DNA of 64,000 bases from Streptomyces alanosinicus. Its GTDB lineage: Bacteria; Actinomycetota; Actinomycetes; Streptomycetales; Streptomycetaceae. Made by a program: the position numbers and the translations under genes. The notes under the pieces are model-generated. The model saw only the letters and a list, made by a program, of their open reading frames with translations. It ran no database searches and had not been told where the DNA came from. The number at the start of each line of letters is the position of its first letter. The stretch's first letter is position 1. Below are positions 27,114 through 35,535 of the stretch, one piece after another. Location: NCBI RefSeq assembly GCF_014650595.1, contig NZ_BMVG01000001.1, positions 558,001-622,000 on the forward strand, in the 5' to 3' direction.

Positions 27114-29555
27114 TCAGACGTTAATCGGCGCGGTGAGCCTGCGGTCCACGATCGAGCGTCCGGCGGCGATCTCGTACGAACCCTTCACAAACAGCCACGC
27201 CTTCGCCTTCTCGTCCCAGATCTCGAAGGCGCGGCGCGGCAGGGCGACGGTCACCTCGACGCTCTCCCCGGGCGCGGCCTCGGCCGAGGCGAAGCCGGCC
27301 AGCAGCCGGGCCGGGCGCCCGGGGTCGGTCCCGGCCGGGGAGACATAGACCTGGACGACCTCGCGGCCCGGCCGTGTGCCGGTGTTGCGCACGCGAATCC
27401 GCGCGCCGGCGCCGTCGGCCGCCAGGGACTCATAGCTCCAGTCGGTGTAGCCGAGGCCGTGGCCGAACGGGTACGCGGGGGTGCGGCCGGCCTTCTCCCA
27501 GGCGCGGTGTCCGATGAACACGCCCTCGGTGTAGGGCAGTTCACCGTCCGCCGGGGCGACCCGGGTGACCGGGGCGTCGGCGAGGGAGCCCCAGGTGGTG
27601 GGGAGTCGGCCGCCGGGCTCATGGGCGCCGGTGAGGACGTCGGCGAGGGCGGCGCCGCCCTCCTGGCCGGGGAACCAGCCGATCAGGACGGCGGCCACGT
27701 CCTCGCGCCAGGGCAGTTCCACCGGGGAGCCGGAGTTGACGACCACGACCGTGCGGGGGTTGGCGGCGGCGACCGCGCGGACCAGGTCGTCCTGACGGCC
27801 GGGGAGCCTCAGGTCCGTGCGGTCGAAGCCCTCGGACTCGACGCGGTCGGTGGTGGCGACCATGACGACGGCGGTGTCGGCGTGCCGGGCCGCCCGGGCG
27901 GCCTCGGCGATCAGCTCGTCGGGGTCGCGCTGCGGCGCACAGTGGGCGAGGGCGAAGGTGATGACCTCCATGGGGATGTCGTCGGGGAGCTGGACGACGT
28001 GGGTGAGGGAGACGTCGACCGGGCGGCCGGCGGTGAGTTCGGCCTGGGCGCGGGGCACGGGGGCGCCGAAGAAGGCCTCGAAGGGGTCCTCCCTGTCGGG
28101 GCGCTGGACGTCGTCGTAGTACGTCGTCCCGTCGACGGCGAGCGTGAAGGCGCCCATGCCCTTGATGCCGAAGGTGTGCGGGCCGGACTCGCGGGGGGTG
28201 AGGGTGCCGGTCAGCTCGACGGTGTGCAGGGTCTCGTACGTCACGCCGTCGGGGAGGTCCGAACCCATCCACTGGATCAGGCCGTTCGGGGCGGACCGGG
28301 TGCCGATGACCCGGCCCTCGCTGTCGCGGCAGACGGCGCTGAGCGTGAATCCCTGGTCGGCGACGGCGAGTTCGGTGGCCGGGTCGGCGCCGACGGCATA
28401 GGTGAGGGTGCCCTCGGGGAGTGCGGCGGTGAGGCCGTCCAGCGGGGAGACGATCCGGGCCGGGAAGACGGTGGCGGAGCCGCCGCCGAGGACGCGGGCG
28501 TCGCGGGCGGCGGCGCCGATCAGGGCCACGGTGCCGTGCGGCTTCAGGGGCAGGACGGCGTTCTCGTTGCGGACGAGGACGAAGGAGCGGCGGGCGATCT
28601 CGCGGGCGAGGGCCTCGCCGTCGACGGGCGCGGGCAGCTCGGTCACGACGGGTTCGGCGCCGTCGAGGATCCCGACCCGGGCGGCGAGCCGCAGCACGCG
28701 CCGTACGGCGGCGTCGACCGTCGCCTCGGCGACCTCGCCGTCCCGGACGGCCCGGGCGAGGGCCGCGCCGTAGACGGTGCGCGGTCCGGGCATGGCCACG
28801 TCCAGGCCGCCGTTGATGGCGCCGACCGTGTTCCGGGCGGCCATCCAGTCGGAGACATTGAAGCCGTCGAAGCCCCATTCGCCGCGCAGGACCTCGTTGA
28901 CCAGGTGGTGGTGCTCGGTCATGGTCGTGCCGTTGACCTGGTTGTAGGCGGTCATGACGCCCCAGGGGCGGGCGCTGGCGACGATGGCCTCGAAGGGGGC
29001 GAGGTACAGCTCGCGCAGGGCGCGTTCGGGGACCAGGTTGTCCACGGTGAAGCGGTCGGTCTCGGCGTCGTTGGCGACGAAGTGCTTGACGGTGGTGCCG
29101 ACTCCGCCGGACTGGACGCCGGTGACATAGCCGGCACCGATCGCCCCGGTCAGATACGGGTCCTCGCTGTAGCACTCGAAGTGCCGGCCGCCGAGCGGGG
29201 AGCGGTGCAGGTTGACCGTGGGCGCGAGCAGCACATGGACGCCCTTGCGCCGGGCCTCCTGGGCGAGCAGCACGCCTGCCCGGCGGGCGAGTCCGGGGTC
29301 CCAGGTGGCGGCGAGCGCGGTCGGCGAGGGCAGGGCGACGGAGGGGTCGTCGGCGGTCCAGCGCACGCCCCGGACGCCGATCGGGCCGTCGGACATGACG
29401 AGCGACGTCAGTCCGATCTCGGGCAGGGCGGGCAGAGTCCACATGTCCTGCCCGGCCAGCAGCCGTGCCTTGGTGTCGAGGTCGAGCTTGCCGAGGGCGG
29501 CCTCGACGGCCGCCTCGCGGGCCGTGTCGGCCGGGGTGGGCTGGGATCCCGCCAT
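27114..29555 (-). CDS. Glycoside hydrolase family 3 beta-glucosidase with PA14 insert
   Basis: An 813-residue exo-acting beta-glycosidase. The GH3 N-terminal barrel has LLAGQDMWTLP, APTVNLHRSPLGGRHFECYS and TVKHFVANDAE. The nucleophile is Asp236 in FDGFNVSDWMA. The C-terminal alpha/beta sandwich begins near VALIGAAARDARVLGGGS. A PA14 insert (about residues 390-530, with HTFGIKGMGAFTLAVDG) and a final fibronectin-like domain give the bgl1B-type architecture. No signal peptide is seen, so it probably acts inside the cell on imported oligosaccharides or plant glycosides. The ATG at 29555 has GAGGAGG upstream. It is divergent from a TetR gene with a palindrome between them. Confidence 0.94.
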   Translation of the reverse strand: MAGSQPTPADTAREAAVEAALGKLDLDTKARLLAGQDMWTLPALPEIGLTSLVMSDGPIGVRGVRWTADDPSVALPSPTALAATWDPGLARRAGVLLAQEARRKGVHVLLAPTVNLHRSPLGGRHFECYSEDPYLTGAIGAGYVTGVQSGGVGTTVKHFVANDAETDRFTVDNLVPERALRELYLAPFEAIVASARPWGVMTAYNQVNGTTMTEHHHLVNEVLRGEWGFDGFNVSDWMAARNTVGAINGGLDVAMPGPRTVYGAALARAVRDGEVAEATVDAAVRRVLRLAARVGILDGAEPVVTELPAPVDGEALAREIARRSFVLVRNENAVLPLKPHGTVALIGAAARDARVLGGGSATVFPARIVSPLDGLTAALPEGTLTYAVGADPATELAVADQGFTLSAVCRDSEGRVIGTRSAPNGLIQWMGSDLPDGVTYETLHTVELTGTLTPRESGPHTFGIKGMGAFTLAVDGTTYYDDVQRPDREDPFEAFFGAPVPRAQAELTAGRPVDVSLTHVVQLPDDIPMEVITFALAHCAPQRDPDELIAEAARAARHADTAVVMVATTDRVESEGFDRTDLRLPGRQDDLVRAVAAANPRTVVVVNSGSPVELPWREDVAAVLIGWFPGQEGGAALADVLTGAHEPGGRLPTTWGSLADAPVTRVAPADGELPYTEGVFIGHRAWEKAGRTPAYPFGHGLGYTDWSYESLAADGAGARIRVRNTGTRPGREVVQVYVSPAGTDPGRPARLLAGFASAEAAPGESVEVTVALPRRAFEIWDEKAKAWLFVKGSYEIAAGRSIVDRRLTAPINV

Positions 29556-29601
29556 CGCGGTGCCTCCTCGTTGCGGTCCGTGCAGGTGCCCTCCATCGTG
29601 C

Positions 29602-29632
29602 AACGACTACCTGTAGATCGGCAGGTTTCGTT
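29602..29632. promoter_or_regulatory. Inverted repeat between GH3 and TetR, candidate operator
   Basis: Half-sites AACGA-CT-ACCTG and CAGGT-T-TCGTT face each other across TAGATCGG. The ten paired bases and divergent position make it the likely binding site for the TetR regulator at 29679, controlling itself and the GH3 gene. Confidence 0.62.
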
Positions 29633-29678
29633 ATTTTGCCGTTACATTTCGCCGATGGGGATGCCGTACGGTGACGTC

Positions 29679-30242
29679 ATGAACGCGAGGGTCAGGGGCG
29701 AGGAGCGGCGTGCGGAGATCGTCGGGGCCGCCCTTGAGGTGATCGCCGAGCGCGGCTACCGAGGGGCGAGCCTGGCCGCCGTGGCCGAGCGCGTCGGGCT
29801 GACCCAGCAGGGGCTGCTGCACTATTTCCCCACCAAGGACGCACTGTTGGTGGCCGTGCTGCAGGAGCGGGACCGGTGGGACGCGGTCCCGGACACGCAG
29901 TGGCGGGTGGATCTGCTGGCCTCGCTGGTGGAGTACAACGCGATGCGCCCGGCCATCATCCAGACCTTCTCGGCACTGCTCGGCGAGAGCGTGACGGAGG
30001 ATCATCCGGCCCGGGGCTACTTCACCGAGCGGTACGCCCGCGTCCGGGCGTCCATGGCGGCGGTGCTGCGCGCCGAGTACGGCGACCGGCTGCCGAACGG
30101 ACTGACCCCGGAGCGGACGGCTCCGCTGCTGGTCGCGGTGATGGACGGGTTGCAGTACCAGTGGCTGCTGGACCCGGAGACGGTGGACATGCCGGGGGCG
30201 TTCCGGGACTTCCTGCGGCTGCTCGGCGAGCCCGCGGACTGA
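29679..30242 (+). CDS. TetR-family regulator, probable controller of the GH3 gene
   Basis: A 187-residue repressor. The helix-turn-helix (residues about 8-55) includes EIVGAALEVIAERGYRGASL and VAERVGLTQQGLLHYFPTKD. A C-terminal ligand domain follows. The ATG at 29679 is chosen because TACGGT lies 7 bases before it (leaderless pattern) and upstream in-frame ATGs at 29655 and 29661 overlap this box. Control of the divergent beta-glucosidase gene is inferred from position and the inverted repeat at 29602. A glycoside or aglycone could be the ligand. Confidence 0.9.
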   Translation: MNARVRGEERRAEIVGAALEVIAERGYRGASLAAVAERVGLTQQGLLHYFPTKDALLVAVLQERDRWDAVPDTQWRVDLLASLVEYNAMRPAIIQTFSALLGESVTEDHPARGYFTERYARVRASMAAVLRAEYGDRLPNGLTPERTAPLLVAVMDGLQYQWLLDPETVDMPGAFRDFLRLLGEPAD

Positions 30243-30252
30243 GCGGCGCCCG

Positions 30253-31479
30253 CTACACGGGTCGTACGGCCGCCACCACCTCGATCTCCACCTGCGCCTC
30301 GGGGCGGAACAGCCGGGGCACCTCGAAGGTCATGCTCGTGGGCGGAGTACCCGTGAGGAACCGGCGGCGTACGGCGCCGTACTCGTCGAGCCCCGCGATG
30401 TCGGTCAGATACGTGCGGATGCTGATGATGTCCGCGAGCGTGGCGCCGTGGGGCCCCAGCAGCGCCTCGATGGTCTCGAAGACGCCCTGGGTCTGCTCGG
30501 CCAGCGTGGCGCCCTCGGCGATCTGGCCCGAGAGGAACAACAGGGCGCTGCCGTCGGCGTGTTCGACGCGGGCGACCTGGGAGTAGTGGGCGTTGGCGGG
30601 CCCAGGCGCGCCGACGGGGTTGTCGAGAGCGATGTTCACGGGAGTCCTTGGGGCGGTGTGGACAGTGCGGACGATGCGGGGGACGGCCCGCGCGAGATCG
30701 GCGCGGGCCACGACGGGGTCCTCGGCGGCCTGCCGAAAGTGCGCCGACACGGCCTCTGCGACCGGCAGCCGGGCGGCGGCCGTGGCGATCCGCAGATCCT
30801 TCACCGCCAGGTCGGTGGCGAAGTGCGCCCCGTCGGCGAAGGCACGGGCGACCGCGCCGCCGAGCGGGCCCGCGGCGAGGGCCTCGCGTGCGGTGTCGCC
30901 GTCGAGACCGAGTGCGGCGGCGAGCCGTAGCGCCTCGGCGACGAGGCCGACGCCGCCGATCACCGCCGTGTTGACGACGAGTTTGAGGGCCGCGCCGGAG
31001 CCGGGGGGACCGGTGCGGGTGACCGTGCCGAGGTGCGCGAGGATCTGCTCGACGCCGGCCGTGTCCCCGCCCGCGAGGATGCCGAGCCCGCCCTCGGCGG
31101 CCCGGTCCGTGCTGCCCATGACCGGCGCGTCGACGAGACCCACCCCGTCCTTCAGCCGCGCGCCCAGTTCCCGTACGGCGTCCGGTCCGACGGTGGACAT
31201 CTCGACCCATGTCATGCCCGGCCGCAACTCCGGTACGACGGCGTCGGCGACCGCGGTGAGCGCGTCCGGCCCGGCCAGCATGGTGATCACGACATCGGCG
31301 TCCCGCACCGCCCCGGCCGGCGATCCGGCGAGCACGGCGCCCTCGGCGACGAGCGGTTCGGCGCGGGCCGGGGTGCGGTTCCAGACGGTGAGCGGGTGAC
31401 CGGCGGCGAGCAGCCGGCGGGCCATCGGGGCGCCCATGCGGCCGAGCCCCAGAAAGGCGATCTTCTCCTGCTTCTGCAT
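30253..31479 (-). CDS. Fusion of beta-hydroxyacid dehydrogenase and RidA domain
   Basis: A 408-residue protein. Residues 1 to about 270 form an NAD(P)-dependent beta-hydroxyacid (3-hydroxyisobutyrate-type) dehydrogenase with the Rossmann start IAFLGLGRMGAPMARRLL, DAPVMGSTDRAAEGGLGIL and the catalytic-Lys region GSGAALKLVVNTA. Residues 281-408 form a RidA/YjgF deaminase domain, with LFLSGQIAEG and IIRTYL-like text (IISIRTYLTDI) and the C-terminal EVPRLFRPEAQVEIEVVA. There is no stop between them. A GTG at 30639 (residue 281) with AAGGA upstream could start a separate RidA. The ATG at 31479 follows TAGCGT. Divergent LysR at 31538. Confidence 0.85.
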   Translation of the reverse strand: MQKQEKIAFLGLGRMGAPMARRLLAAGHPLTVWNRTPARAEPLVAEGAVLAGSPAGAVRDADVVITMLAGPDALTAVADAVVPELRPGMTWVEMSTVGPDAVRELGARLKDGVGLVDAPVMGSTDRAAEGGLGILAGGDTAGVEQILAHLGTVTRTGPPGSGAALKLVVNTAVIGGVGLVAEALRLAAALGLDGDTAREALAAGPLGGAVARAFADGAHFATDLAVKDLRIATAAARLPVAEAVSAHFRQAAEDPVVARADLARAVPRIVRTVHTAPRTPVNIALDNPVGAPGPANAHYSQVARVEHADGSALLFLSGQIAEGATLAEQTQGVFETIEALLGPHGATLADIISIRTYLTDIAGLDEYGAVRRRFLTGTPPTSMTFEVPRLFRPEAQVEIEVVAAVRPV

Positions 31480-31537
31480 GCCGTCGACGCTAGGACCGGC
31501 CATGTGATGCGACAAGCGAATGTCTAGCATCGCTGGC
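31480..31537. promoter_or_regulatory. Divergent leaderless promoters of the dehydrogenase-RidA and lysR genes
   Basis: Only 58 bases separate the two start codons. TAGCAT (31525-31530) is the -10 candidate for lysR, 7 bases before its ATG. TAGCGT on the minus strand, about 9 bases before 31479, serves the fusion gene. The two promoters must overlap, and LysR binding here would affect both genes. Confidence 0.6.
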
Positions 31538-32473
31538 ATGCTGACATCGCATACCGAGGATGAGCTTCCCGATCTGTCCACCGTCTGGCTGCGGGTGTTC
31601 CTGGAGGTCGCCCGGCACGGTTCGTTCACCGTGGCCGCGCGGACCCTGGGCTGGACCCAGTCCGCGGTGTCCCGGCAGATCTCCGCGCTGGAGTCGGCGC
31701 TCGGCGGCGGCGCGCTCTTCGACCGGCTGCCGCGCGGCGTACGGCTCACCGAGGCCGGCCGGAGCCTGGTCCCGCACGCCGAGGCCGTGTCCGCGTCGCT
31801 GCGGGGCGCCGCGCGCGATCTGGCCGGGCTGCGCGCGGCGACGGGCGGACGGCTGCGGTTCGGCGCGTTCGCCACCGCCGACGCGGCGCTGGTGCCGCAG
31901 GCGCTGGCCGCCTTCCACGCCCGCCACCCGCGCGTCCGGGTGGCGCGCGAGGAGGGCCTCTCCCCCGCCCTGCTGGACCGGCTGGCGGGCGGCCGGCTCG
32001 ACCTCGCGGTGGTCTCGACGACGGGCCGCGCCCCGCTGGCGGCGTACACGCTGCACCATCTCCTCGACGAGACCCTCTACGTCGCCGTCCCCGCCGGCCA
32101 TCCGCTCGCCGCGGGCGCCGGACCGGTGCGGCTGGCCGACCTCGCCGACGCCGACTGGATCGCCGGCAGCGCCCGGCCCGAGGGCACGCTGCTCGACGCG
32201 GCCGTGCGGCAGGGCTTCCGGCCGCGCGTCGCGCATGTCGTCGCCGAGTGGACCGCCAAACAGGGCTACGTCGCCGCGGGCCTGGGCGTGACCCTGGTCC
32301 CGGCGCTGGCCGCGGCGTCCGCACGGCCGGACATCACCCTGCTCCCGGTCCGCACCGAGGACGCCCCGCCCCGCGCGGTGTACGCGGCGACACCCCGCGG
32401 CCACACGCCGACGACGGCGACCCGGGCCTTCGTGACGGCGCTGCGGGAGGCCGCGGAACGGATCCCGGGCTGA
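31538..32473 (+). CDS. LysR-family transcriptional regulator
   Basis: A 311-residue regulator. The N-terminal winged helix-turn-helix is WLRVFLEVARHGSFTVAART followed by LGWTQSAVSRQISALE. The periplasmic-binding-like ligand domain follows (RLRFGAFATADAALVP, LYVAVPAGHPLA and GLGVTLVPALAA). The ATG at 31538 is preferred over an upstream ATG at 31520 because TAGCAT lies 7 bases before it. It is divergent from the dehydrogenase-RidA fusion, so it probably controls that gene in response to a pathway intermediate. Identity of the inducer cannot be read from sequence. Confidence 0.92.
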   Translation: MLTSHTEDELPDLSTVWLRVFLEVARHGSFTVAARTLGWTQSAVSRQISALESALGGGALFDRLPRGVRLTEAGRSLVPHAEAVSASLRGAARDLAGLRAATGGRLRFGAFATADAALVPQALAAFHARHPRVRVAREEGLSPALLDRLAGGRLDLAVVSTTGRAPLAAYTLHHLLDETLYVAVPAGHPLAAGAGPVRLADLADADWIAGSARPEGTLLDAAVRQGFRPRVAHVVAEWTAKQGYVAAGLGVTLVPALAAASARPDITLLPVRTEDAPPRAVYAATPRGHTPTTATRAFVTALREAAERIPG

Positions 32474-32514
32474 GCCTCCTCAAGGCCTGCGGGACGGCAC
32501 TACGGCGGTACCGC

Positions 32515-33333
32515 TCACTCGCACCCGGCAACAGCGGCGGGGCCCCCGGAGTCCCGGGAGTCCGCGCGGTCCTCGGCGTCCTCGGCGTGCTCCTCCCCCA
32601 GCAGATCCCGCGCCAGCAGCGTCGCGCCCGCGACCGCGCCCGGCATCAGGAACACCGCGACGAAGGGGACGAGGAAGGCCAGGCCGAGCGGGGTGCCGAA
32701 GCCCCAGACCAGGGTCTTGCGGGAGCGCAGCAGGGCGAGCCGGGCGCGCAGTTCGACACCCCGGCGCTGGAGGGCGACGGCGGCCAGTTCCTCGGTGAGG
32801 AAGAAGCCGGTGACGAAGAAGCCGAGCACGGGTACGACGGTCTGGCCGACGAAGGGCAGAAGGCCGAGGGCGAAGAGCAGCACGCCCCACAGCGCGGCCC
32901 GCACCAGCACGCGCAGGCTGTCCCGGGCCGAGATCCACAGCTCGCGCCAGAGCGGCAGCTCCGAGCGCGGCGCGGTGCCGTCGGGCGAGACGTCGGCGTC
33001 GACCCGCTCCGACAGGTTCTCGTAGAAGGGCTGGCCCACCAGCAGGGTGACCGCGGTGAACGTCAGCACCGCCAGCAGCAGGCCGAGGGCGAACAGCACG
33101 GCGGTCAGAAAGCCGCGGAACAGGCCCTGCCAGGGGCTGGACCAGTGGTCCGCGAACGGGGTCGCCCAGGTGACCGCGTCCTCGCCCCACAGCGCGAGCG
33201 CGACCAGAGCCGCCGCGTAGAGGACCAGGGTGATCAGTCCGGGCAGCAGCCCGAAGCCGTACTGGCGGCCGTGCCGGGTCATCCAGCGCTGGCCCGCCAG
33301 CAGATACCGGAACCCCACCCCGAGATCGCGCAT
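32515..33333 (-). CDS. EI24/CysZ-like integral membrane protein
   Basis: A 272-residue polytopic protein of the EI24 domain family, which includes sulfate channel CysZ. Family text includes the N-terminal GFRYLLAGQRWMTRHGRQYG, LVGQPFYENLSERVD after helix 2, and FGTPLGLAFLVPFVAVFLMP near the end. About five or six hydrophobic segments are present. A charged C-terminal tail (EEHAEDAEDRADS) is probably cytoplasmic. Sulfate uptake is known for CysZ proper but no cys genes are nearby, so transport function is unproven. The ATG at 33333 follows TAAGGT by 7 bases, a leaderless pattern. Confidence 0.85.
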   Translation of the reverse strand: MRDLGVGFRYLLAGQRWMTRHGRQYGFGLLPGLITLVLYAAALVALALWGEDAVTWATPFADHWSSPWQGLFRGFLTAVLFALGLLLAVLTFTAVTLLVGQPFYENLSERVDADVSPDGTAPRSELPLWRELWISARDSLRVLVRAALWGVLLFALGLLPFVGQTVVPVLGFFVTGFFLTEELAAVALQRRGVELRARLALLRSRKTLVWGFGTPLGLAFLVPFVAVFLMPGAVAGATLLARDLLGEEHAEDAEDRADSRDSGGPAAVAGCE

Positions 33334-33353
33334 GGCCGGAACCTTACCGACTC

Positions 33354-33791
33354 TCAGCCGGCGAGCATACGGCGCAGAAGATCGCGCAGGGAGCCGCGCT
33401 CCTGCGCCGAGAGGCCGGCCAGCGGCTCGCGCGCGAAATGGAGACCTTCGCGCAGCTCACGGGCGACGCTCACGCCCTCGTCGGTGGCGGCGGCCACCTT
33501 CACCCGGCGGTCCGCCGGGTCGGGACGGCGCTCGACCAGCCCCCGGGCCTCCAGGCGGTCCACTATGCCCGTGACGTTCGACGGCTCGCACTTCAGCTTC
33601 TGCGCCAGCTTCCGCATCGGCAGCGGCTCGATGGAGAGCAGACTGAGCAGGCGCGCCTGCGGCCCGGTCAGCGCGTGCTGGCCCGCCGCTTCCTCGTAGT
33701 CCGCGTAGAAGCGGGCCACGACATCCCCGATGAGTTCGACGACCTCCATGGTGAGGGCGTCGGGGCGATGGGTCTTCGGTGGTGTGGCCAT
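33354..33791 (-). CDS. MarR-family transcriptional regulator
   Basis: A 145-residue winged-helix regulator. The DNA-binding part is PLPMRKLAQKLKCEPSNVTG, then IVDRLEARGLVERRPDPADRR, the typical MarR recognition helix and wing. The only cysteine is in the recognition region (LKCEPSN). The N-terminal sensing cysteine of OhrR is absent, so peroxide sensing by that mechanism is unlikely despite the ohr gene 1.2 kb away. The ATG at 33791 follows TATCCT by 8 bases. It is divergent from an enone/quinone-type oxidoreductase and probably represses it in response to small organic compounds. Confidence 0.92.
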   Translation of the reverse strand: MATPPKTHRPDALTMEVVELIGDVVARFYADYEEAAGQHALTGPQARLLSLLSIEPLPMRKLAQKLKCEPSNVTGIVDRLEARGLVERRPDPADRRVKVAAATDEGVSVARELREGLHFAREPLAGLSAQERGSLRDLLRRMLAG

Positions 33792-33812
33792 GTACGCCAG
33801 GATACCCGCTTA

Positions 33813-33835
33813 CTTGACATCATGAAATATTCAAG
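33813..33835. promoter_or_regulatory. Candidate MarR operator in the marR-oxidoreductase spacer
   Basis: The A/T-rich block contains TGAAATATTCA (33823-33833), a TGAA/TTCA inverted repeat, nested in CTTGA...TCAAG arms (33813-33817 and 33831-33835). The pattern resembles TTGA/TCAA-type MarR sites and lies between the divergent starts. Confidence 0.58.
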
Positions 33836-33892
33836 CGCATGGTTGTTTCAGGTTCTGAAGTAATCAGTGGAGCGACCAGGAAAGGCGCTGTC

Positions 33893-34927
33893 ATGATCAA
33901 CCGCGAGTGGCACCTGCTCAGCCGTCCCGTCGGCTGGCCCAAGCCCGAGGACTTCGCCCTCGTCGAGACCCCGGTCCCGACCCCCGGCGAGGGCCAGGTG
34001 CTGGTACGGAACAAGTACCTCTCCGTCGACCCGTACATGCGCGGCAGGATGTCGGCCGCGAAGTCGTACACCGCCCCCTTCGAACTGGGCAAGGTCATGC
34101 AGGGCGGCGCGGTCGGCGAGGTGGTCGCCTCCAACGCCGAGGGCATCGAGACCGGCGACCACGTCCTGCACTTCTTCGGCTGGCGCGAGTACGCGGTCAT
34201 GGACGCCAAACACGCGGTCAAGGTGGGCCCGACGGCCGTCCCGTCCGTGAAGGTCGACGCCGACGCGCAGGACGTCCCGCTGTCGGCGTACCTCGGCGTC
34301 CTCGGCATGACCGGCCTGACCGCCTACGCCGGACTGCTGCGCACCGCCTCCTTCAAGGAGGGCGACGTCGTCTTCGTCTCCGGCGCCGCGGGTGCCGTGG
34401 GCAGCGAGGTCGGCCAGCTCGCCAAGCTGCTCGGCGCCTCGCGGGTCATCGGCTCGGCCGGCTCCGACGAGAAGGTCAAGCTGCTGGTCGAGGAGTACGG
34501 CTTCGACGCCGCGTTCAACTACAAGAACGGCCCGGTCGCCGAGCAGCTGCGCGAGGCCGCGCCCGACGGCATCGACGTCTACTTCGACAACGTCGGCGGG
34601 GACCACCTGGAGGCGGCCATCGGCTCGCTCAACCAGGGCGGCCGGATCGCCGTCTGCGGCATGATCTCGGTCTACAACAACACCGAGCCCGCGCCCGGCC
34701 CGAAGAACCTCGCCCGGCTGATCCAGACCCGGGGCCGCATCGAGGGCTTCCTGGTCGGCGACCACTACGACCTGCAGCCCGAGTTCGTCCAGAAGGTCGG
34801 GCCGTGGGTCGCCTCGGGCGAGCTGAAGTACCGCGAGACGGTCGTCGAGGGCATCGAGAACAACCTGGAGGCGTTCCTCGGGGTCCTGCGCGGCGACAAC
34901 ATCGGGAAGATGATCGTCAAGCTCTGA
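33893..34927 (+). CDS. NADP-dependent medium-chain oxidoreductase (CurA/PTGR-like)
   Basis: A 344-residue zinc-free medium-chain dehydrogenase of the prostaglandin-reductase/curcumin-reductase group, which reduces activated double bonds with NADPH. Landmarks are the N-terminal WHLLSRPVGWPKPEDF, SVDPYMRGRM, the Rossmann motif VVFVSGAAGAVGSEVGQLAK and VYFDNVGGDHLEAAIGSL. The absence of zinc-ligand cysteines supports the subgroup. The start ATG at 33893 has AGGAAAGG upstream; an earlier ATG at 33839 lies within the promoter region. It is divergent from a MarR regulator, typical for a detoxification enzyme. Confidence 0.93.
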   Translation: MINREWHLLSRPVGWPKPEDFALVETPVPTPGEGQVLVRNKYLSVDPYMRGRMSAAKSYTAPFELGKVMQGGAVGEVVASNAEGIETGDHVLHFFGWREYAVMDAKHAVKVGPTAVPSVKVDADAQDVPLSAYLGVLGMTGLTAYAGLLRTASFKEGDVVFVSGAAGAVGSEVGQLAKLLGASRVIGSAGSDEKVKLLVEEYGFDAAFNYKNGPVAEQLREAAPDGIDVYFDNVGGDHLEAAIGSLNQGGRIAVCGMISVYNNTEPAPGPKNLARLIQTRGRIEGFLVGDHYDLQPEFVQKVGPWVASGELKYRETVVEGIENNLEAFLGVLRGDNIGKMIVKL

Positions 34928-35042
34928 GGCGGCGGGGCCCGGCAGGCCTTCCCCCGCGTTTCCGGCATGCGGTAACTTCATTCCGAAATCCGCCGTCGAT
35001 CGTGGGCGCGAGTCGCGGCGGACCGAGGAGGAAGACAACCGC

Positions 35043-35462
35043 ATGCCCATCACGCAGTCCGACGTCCTGTACACCGCCGTCGCCACCGCCGAGAACGGCC
35101 GTGACGGCCGGGTCGCCACCGATGACGGCCGACTCGACGTCGTCGTGAACCCGCCCAAGGAGATGGGCGGCAACGGCGCCGGCACCAACCCGGAGCAGCT
35201 GTTCGCCGCGGGGTACTCCGCGTGCTTCCAGGGCGCGCTGGGGGTCGTCGCCCGGCAGGAGGGCGCCGACGTCTCCGGATCGACCGTCACCGCGAAGGTC
35301 GGTATCGGCAAGAACGACGACGGGTTCGGGATCATCGTGGAGATCTCGGCGAGCATTCCGGGCGTTTCCGCCGAGGTGGCCCGGGAGCTGGTCGAGAAGG
35401 CGCACCAGGTGTGCCCGTACTCGAAGGCAACACGCGGGAACATCACCGTGACGCTGGTCTGA
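35043..35462 (+). CDS. ohr: Organic hydroperoxide resistance protein
   Basis: A 139-residue thiol peroxidase of the Ohr family that reduces organic hydroperoxides using a lipoamide-type donor. The two reactive cysteines are Cys61 in GYSACFQGAL and Cys124 in HQVCPYSKATRGN, both with the expected Ohr context. The N-terminal ..VLYTAVATAENGRDG and NPEQLFAAGYSA are also typical. The ATG at 35043 has GAGGAGGAAG upstream. No adjacent OhrR: the nearest MarR gene lacks the sensing cysteine. It is followed by a terminator with a T-run. Confidence 0.96.
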   Translation: MPITQSDVLYTAVATAENGRDGRVATDDGRLDVVVNPPKEMGGNGAGTNPEQLFAAGYSACFQGALGVVARQEGADVSGSTVTAKVGIGKNDDGFGIIVEISASIPGVSAEVARELVEKAHQVCPYSKATRGNITVTLV

Positions 35463-35484
35463 CAACCATCGTTTCACACTGTGG

Positions 35485-35517
35485 AGGCCGCACCCTAGGA
35501 CGTGGGGTGCGGTCTCT
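35485..35517 (+). terminator. Intrinsic terminator of ohr
   Basis: Arms 35485-35496 and 35506-35517 pair over 12 bp with one G-T pair. The 3' arm runs into CTCTTTTTC, one of the few T-runs in this window. It starts 22 bases after the ohr stop. Confidence 0.88.
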
Positions 35518-35535
35518 TTTTCGGCCGGGGGGGGG

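Noticed and set aside
26964..29678. Plus-strand frame running into the TetR gene from upstream
   Set aside because: Only the last 187 codons look like protein (TetR). The upstream text is opposite the GH3 gene and lacks initiation signals.
33354..33791. OhrR as the name for the MarR regulator near ohr
   Set aside because: The N-terminal sensing cysteine is missing and the gene is divergent from a different enzyme.
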